From Thuidium tamariscinum (Eukaryota; Streptophyta; Bryopsida; Hypnales; Thuidiaceae), in NCBI GenBank assembly GCA_947034885.2, contig OX344754.2, forward strand, positions 17,440,501 through 17,504,500: a DNA stretch of 64,000 bases. The letters run 5' to 3'. A program made the translations under genes and the position numbers. Of the stretch, positions 62,122 to 64,000 are shown in pieces; the first letter of the stretch is position 1, and every line of letters starts with the position of its first letter. Below the pieces are notes generated by a model, which ran no database searches, was not told the origin of the DNA, and saw nothing but the letters and a program-made list of their open reading frames with translations.

Positions 62122-62459
62122 TTGATGGGATTATCTTGAGGTCATTTTTTTCTTTTCTTTTTTTGGAAACAGCTTGTTCTTTTTTTTTTAATCTAGATTT
62201 CCTCCCATCTGGAAGAACAGTAGTCCTCGCTTTGCTCCTCGCAGCTACCAAATACAAGATAGAAAATGAAGGTTGCTCTTTCAATCCTCAGCCTCGAATA
62301 TGTTGGTAGTCGGGGTTAAGTGACCGTTTGAATAAGCTATAGAGTGTGTATAGACGTGATAGTTGAGGTGGCGGAGAGCATTATTAAGTAGTCCCTCATT
62401 TTCCACTTTGGAATGAATCCATTTCAGTTCCAGGGGTTGCTGATTGTTGTCTAGGGTTA
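62122..62459 (+). other. 3' flank of the phytolongin gene
   Basis: T-rich sequence after the stop, probably 3' untranslated. Minus-strand frames here are shadows. Confidence 0.45.
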
Positions 62460-62955
62460 ATTAGTTCTGTACATTCAAAGACTACGCCATTGAACAATTG
62501 GCTATGTCTTGTGGGCTACCATTTCTTTTTGTTTCAAAATCGCATCTTGCAGAGAATCTTCTATAGTATACATTGATTCCCTTTTTGGAGTACAATATAA
62601 CCAGTACTTATCTGAAATGGTTGCCAAGTTCCCTGGTTGAAACAGGACGTGATTTCTACTACTGGTATTTACCCAAATACCTGTGAAAGGTGTGTACATT
62701 CGAAGACCTTAGCCATAGAACAACGGACTATATCTTAACAGTCCACTATTTCTGTTTTGTTTGAAAAACATGTTTTGCAGTAAATCATTTGTAGTATACA
62801 TCGATTCTTTTCCCGAGTGATTCCTGCTGTTTTTAAGTACAATTCTTTGGATACAATGTGATGTTACTATTCTAAATTGACCATGAGTGACCCATTCAAG
62901 CTAAGTTGGGTGAACAGCCTGGAACAAGACATGCTTTCGGTGCAAATACTGGGAA
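62460..62955 (+). repeat. tandem duplication of about 225 bases
   Basis: 62470-62690 and 62694-62955 align: GTACATTCrAAGAC, CCATwGAACAAyksrCTAT, TGCAGwrAATC, GTAGTATACATyGATTC, then GGTTGAAACAGGACrTG / CCTGGAACAAGACATG. Divergence is about 25-30 percent by eye, so the duplication is old. Confidence 0.7.
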
Positions 62956-64000
62956 TGACGATGGTGGATTTTGCTTCAACCTTTTGGGTGTTGCTGGGAC
63001 GTGACCTGGAAGGAAGGTGAGGATTTTAACCATTTTCCTCGCCTCCTAGCTCTTGGCCTGTAGTGTGTTGACTGGTGTTTTCATAAATTGAGAAAGGCCA
63101 GCTGCAATTCAATCCAAAGGCAATCCAAGTGCGAAGGGCTCTCGTGTAAATGTTTGTCCAGCTGTGCTTGTCATACATGAAACGGGTTTTGTGGTAAGGT
63201 AGGAGCTGGCAACTCGTTTTGGTAGAGCTGGAGAACGGTGGGCACTGGGCAGCAATGTCAGGAACGTAACTCTAAAGGGCTCTGTTGGCTGCACACTACT
63301 GTAAAGACGGCCTGCGAACCTGAAATCAATGCACGTGATGACCGAGAAATCTGAGTGCTGGGGCTTTCGGAATGATGGAAGTCGGTTTATCATATGATTA
63401 CTGGTACTGTTCGTGACGAGGGTTAGGTTGGAGAGCGTGCTCGAAGGTAGATAACAGGGATTTTATATTCAAAGTCCCAAGGCAGTGTAAATTTTTTGAT
63501 ACTGACTGGGTAAATGAGGCTACTTACTTTTAAGATTGATGAGGGTACTTCCCAATTTTTTTTTCCAAGATTGCCTCCTTGCAAATGATATCAGTGGATA
63601 CTGTAGAATGCTTGGATAGTTGTCAGGTACGGTATGAGCGCCAATTATTGTCTCAAATTGCAATTACTAATTGGAATCTGAATACTGGAATTATGCGTGT
63701 CTTTGCAAATTTGTTTGTAAGTAGAAAAGAAGGCTTCAAGCACTTCGTCTCAAAAATAGAGAGACATTCACTCCCGTAGTTCATTCTAGTACGGAACTAA
63801 TAATTTATGTGGCTCCCCACAAGCATATTATGTTGAAAACAATATTAACCCTTGAATGTAGTCGCCAATGTCAAATGTTCGATGGTTGATATTTGTGCGG
63901 GTTGAAAGTGCAACTGTTCATCCTTTGAATTTTGTATAGAAAGGGGAGATCTTCTACAATACTTTGATTTATAATGAAGACTTCTGGAATTTTTTTGAAT
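62956..64000. other. downstream stretch, possible decayed coding fragment
   Basis: 63090-63180 on the plus strand reads open with SRVNVCPAVLVIHETG, reminiscent of the strand-loop of alpha/beta hydrolases such as dienelactone hydrolase, and ends at a GT-AAGG donor-like site. Stops follow in every frame by 63305. Too short to call. The rest of the stretch shows no gene; its GC-moderate composition suggests transcript or intron sequence of a neighbouring gene. Confidence 0.3.

Noticed and set aside
1..64000. CRISPR arrays, tRNA or rRNA genes
   Set aside because: No regularly spaced identical repeats with unique spacers and no tRNA or rRNA signature were seen; the window is nuclear plant DNA.

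Overview
The window looks like nuclear DNA of a land plant, probably a non-seed plant such as a moss. The protein-coding genes have many short GT-AG introns and belong to plant families (gamma-glutamyl peptidase, NIPA-type magnesium transporter, phytolongin, TORTIFOLIA1/SPIRAL2, and the conserved plant protein typified by Arabidopsis AT3G12590). Long AT-rich, repeat-filled stretches separate them. The placement among mosses is inference: no organelle, rRNA or tRNA marker was seen.

Layout. 1-1.15 kb: upstream sequence with a possible exon of unknown identity. 1.16-3.02 kb: a complete four-exon GGP1-like class I glutamine amidotransferase gene. 3.0-24.4 kb: a mobile-element region. It holds foldback elements with CACTA-type ends and 3-bp target duplications, a family with GGGTGATTGCAAG ends and 4-bp duplications, other small inverted-repeat elements, one intact 144-aa ORF of unknown function, and a 5.1-kb decayed piggyBac element framed by TTAA. 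24.4-33.7 kb: a complete 17-exon gene for a 1262-aa AT3G12590-type protein. 36.8-40.4 kb: a nine-exon NIPA magnesium transporter gene with promoter repeats, an overlapping upstream ORF and a telo-box minisatellite in intron 1. 43.2-50.4 kb: a TORTIFOLIA1/SPIRAL2-like microtubule-associated protein gene, recognisable from end to end but broken by a stop and frameshifts and invaded by several small elements. 50.4-58.7 kb: repeats, including two copies of a 0.92-kb element with TTAA/CCCTAAAGG ends. 58.7-62.1 kb: leader and three-exon phytolongin gene. 62.1-64 kb: 3' flank with a tandem duplication.

The genes do not form an operon or pathway; they are ordinary independent plant genes (glutathione/glucosinolate-type peptide processing, Mg2+ transport, membrane traffic, microtubule organisation). 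The most unusual content is the mobile-element biology: nested insertions with visible target duplications, and a piggyBac transposase relic in the same window as non-autonomous elements with matching TTAA/CCCT ends. Exon boundaries below were worked out by eye from reading frame, GT-AG sites and family conservation. The total lengths of the four complete multi-exon genes come out divisible by three.
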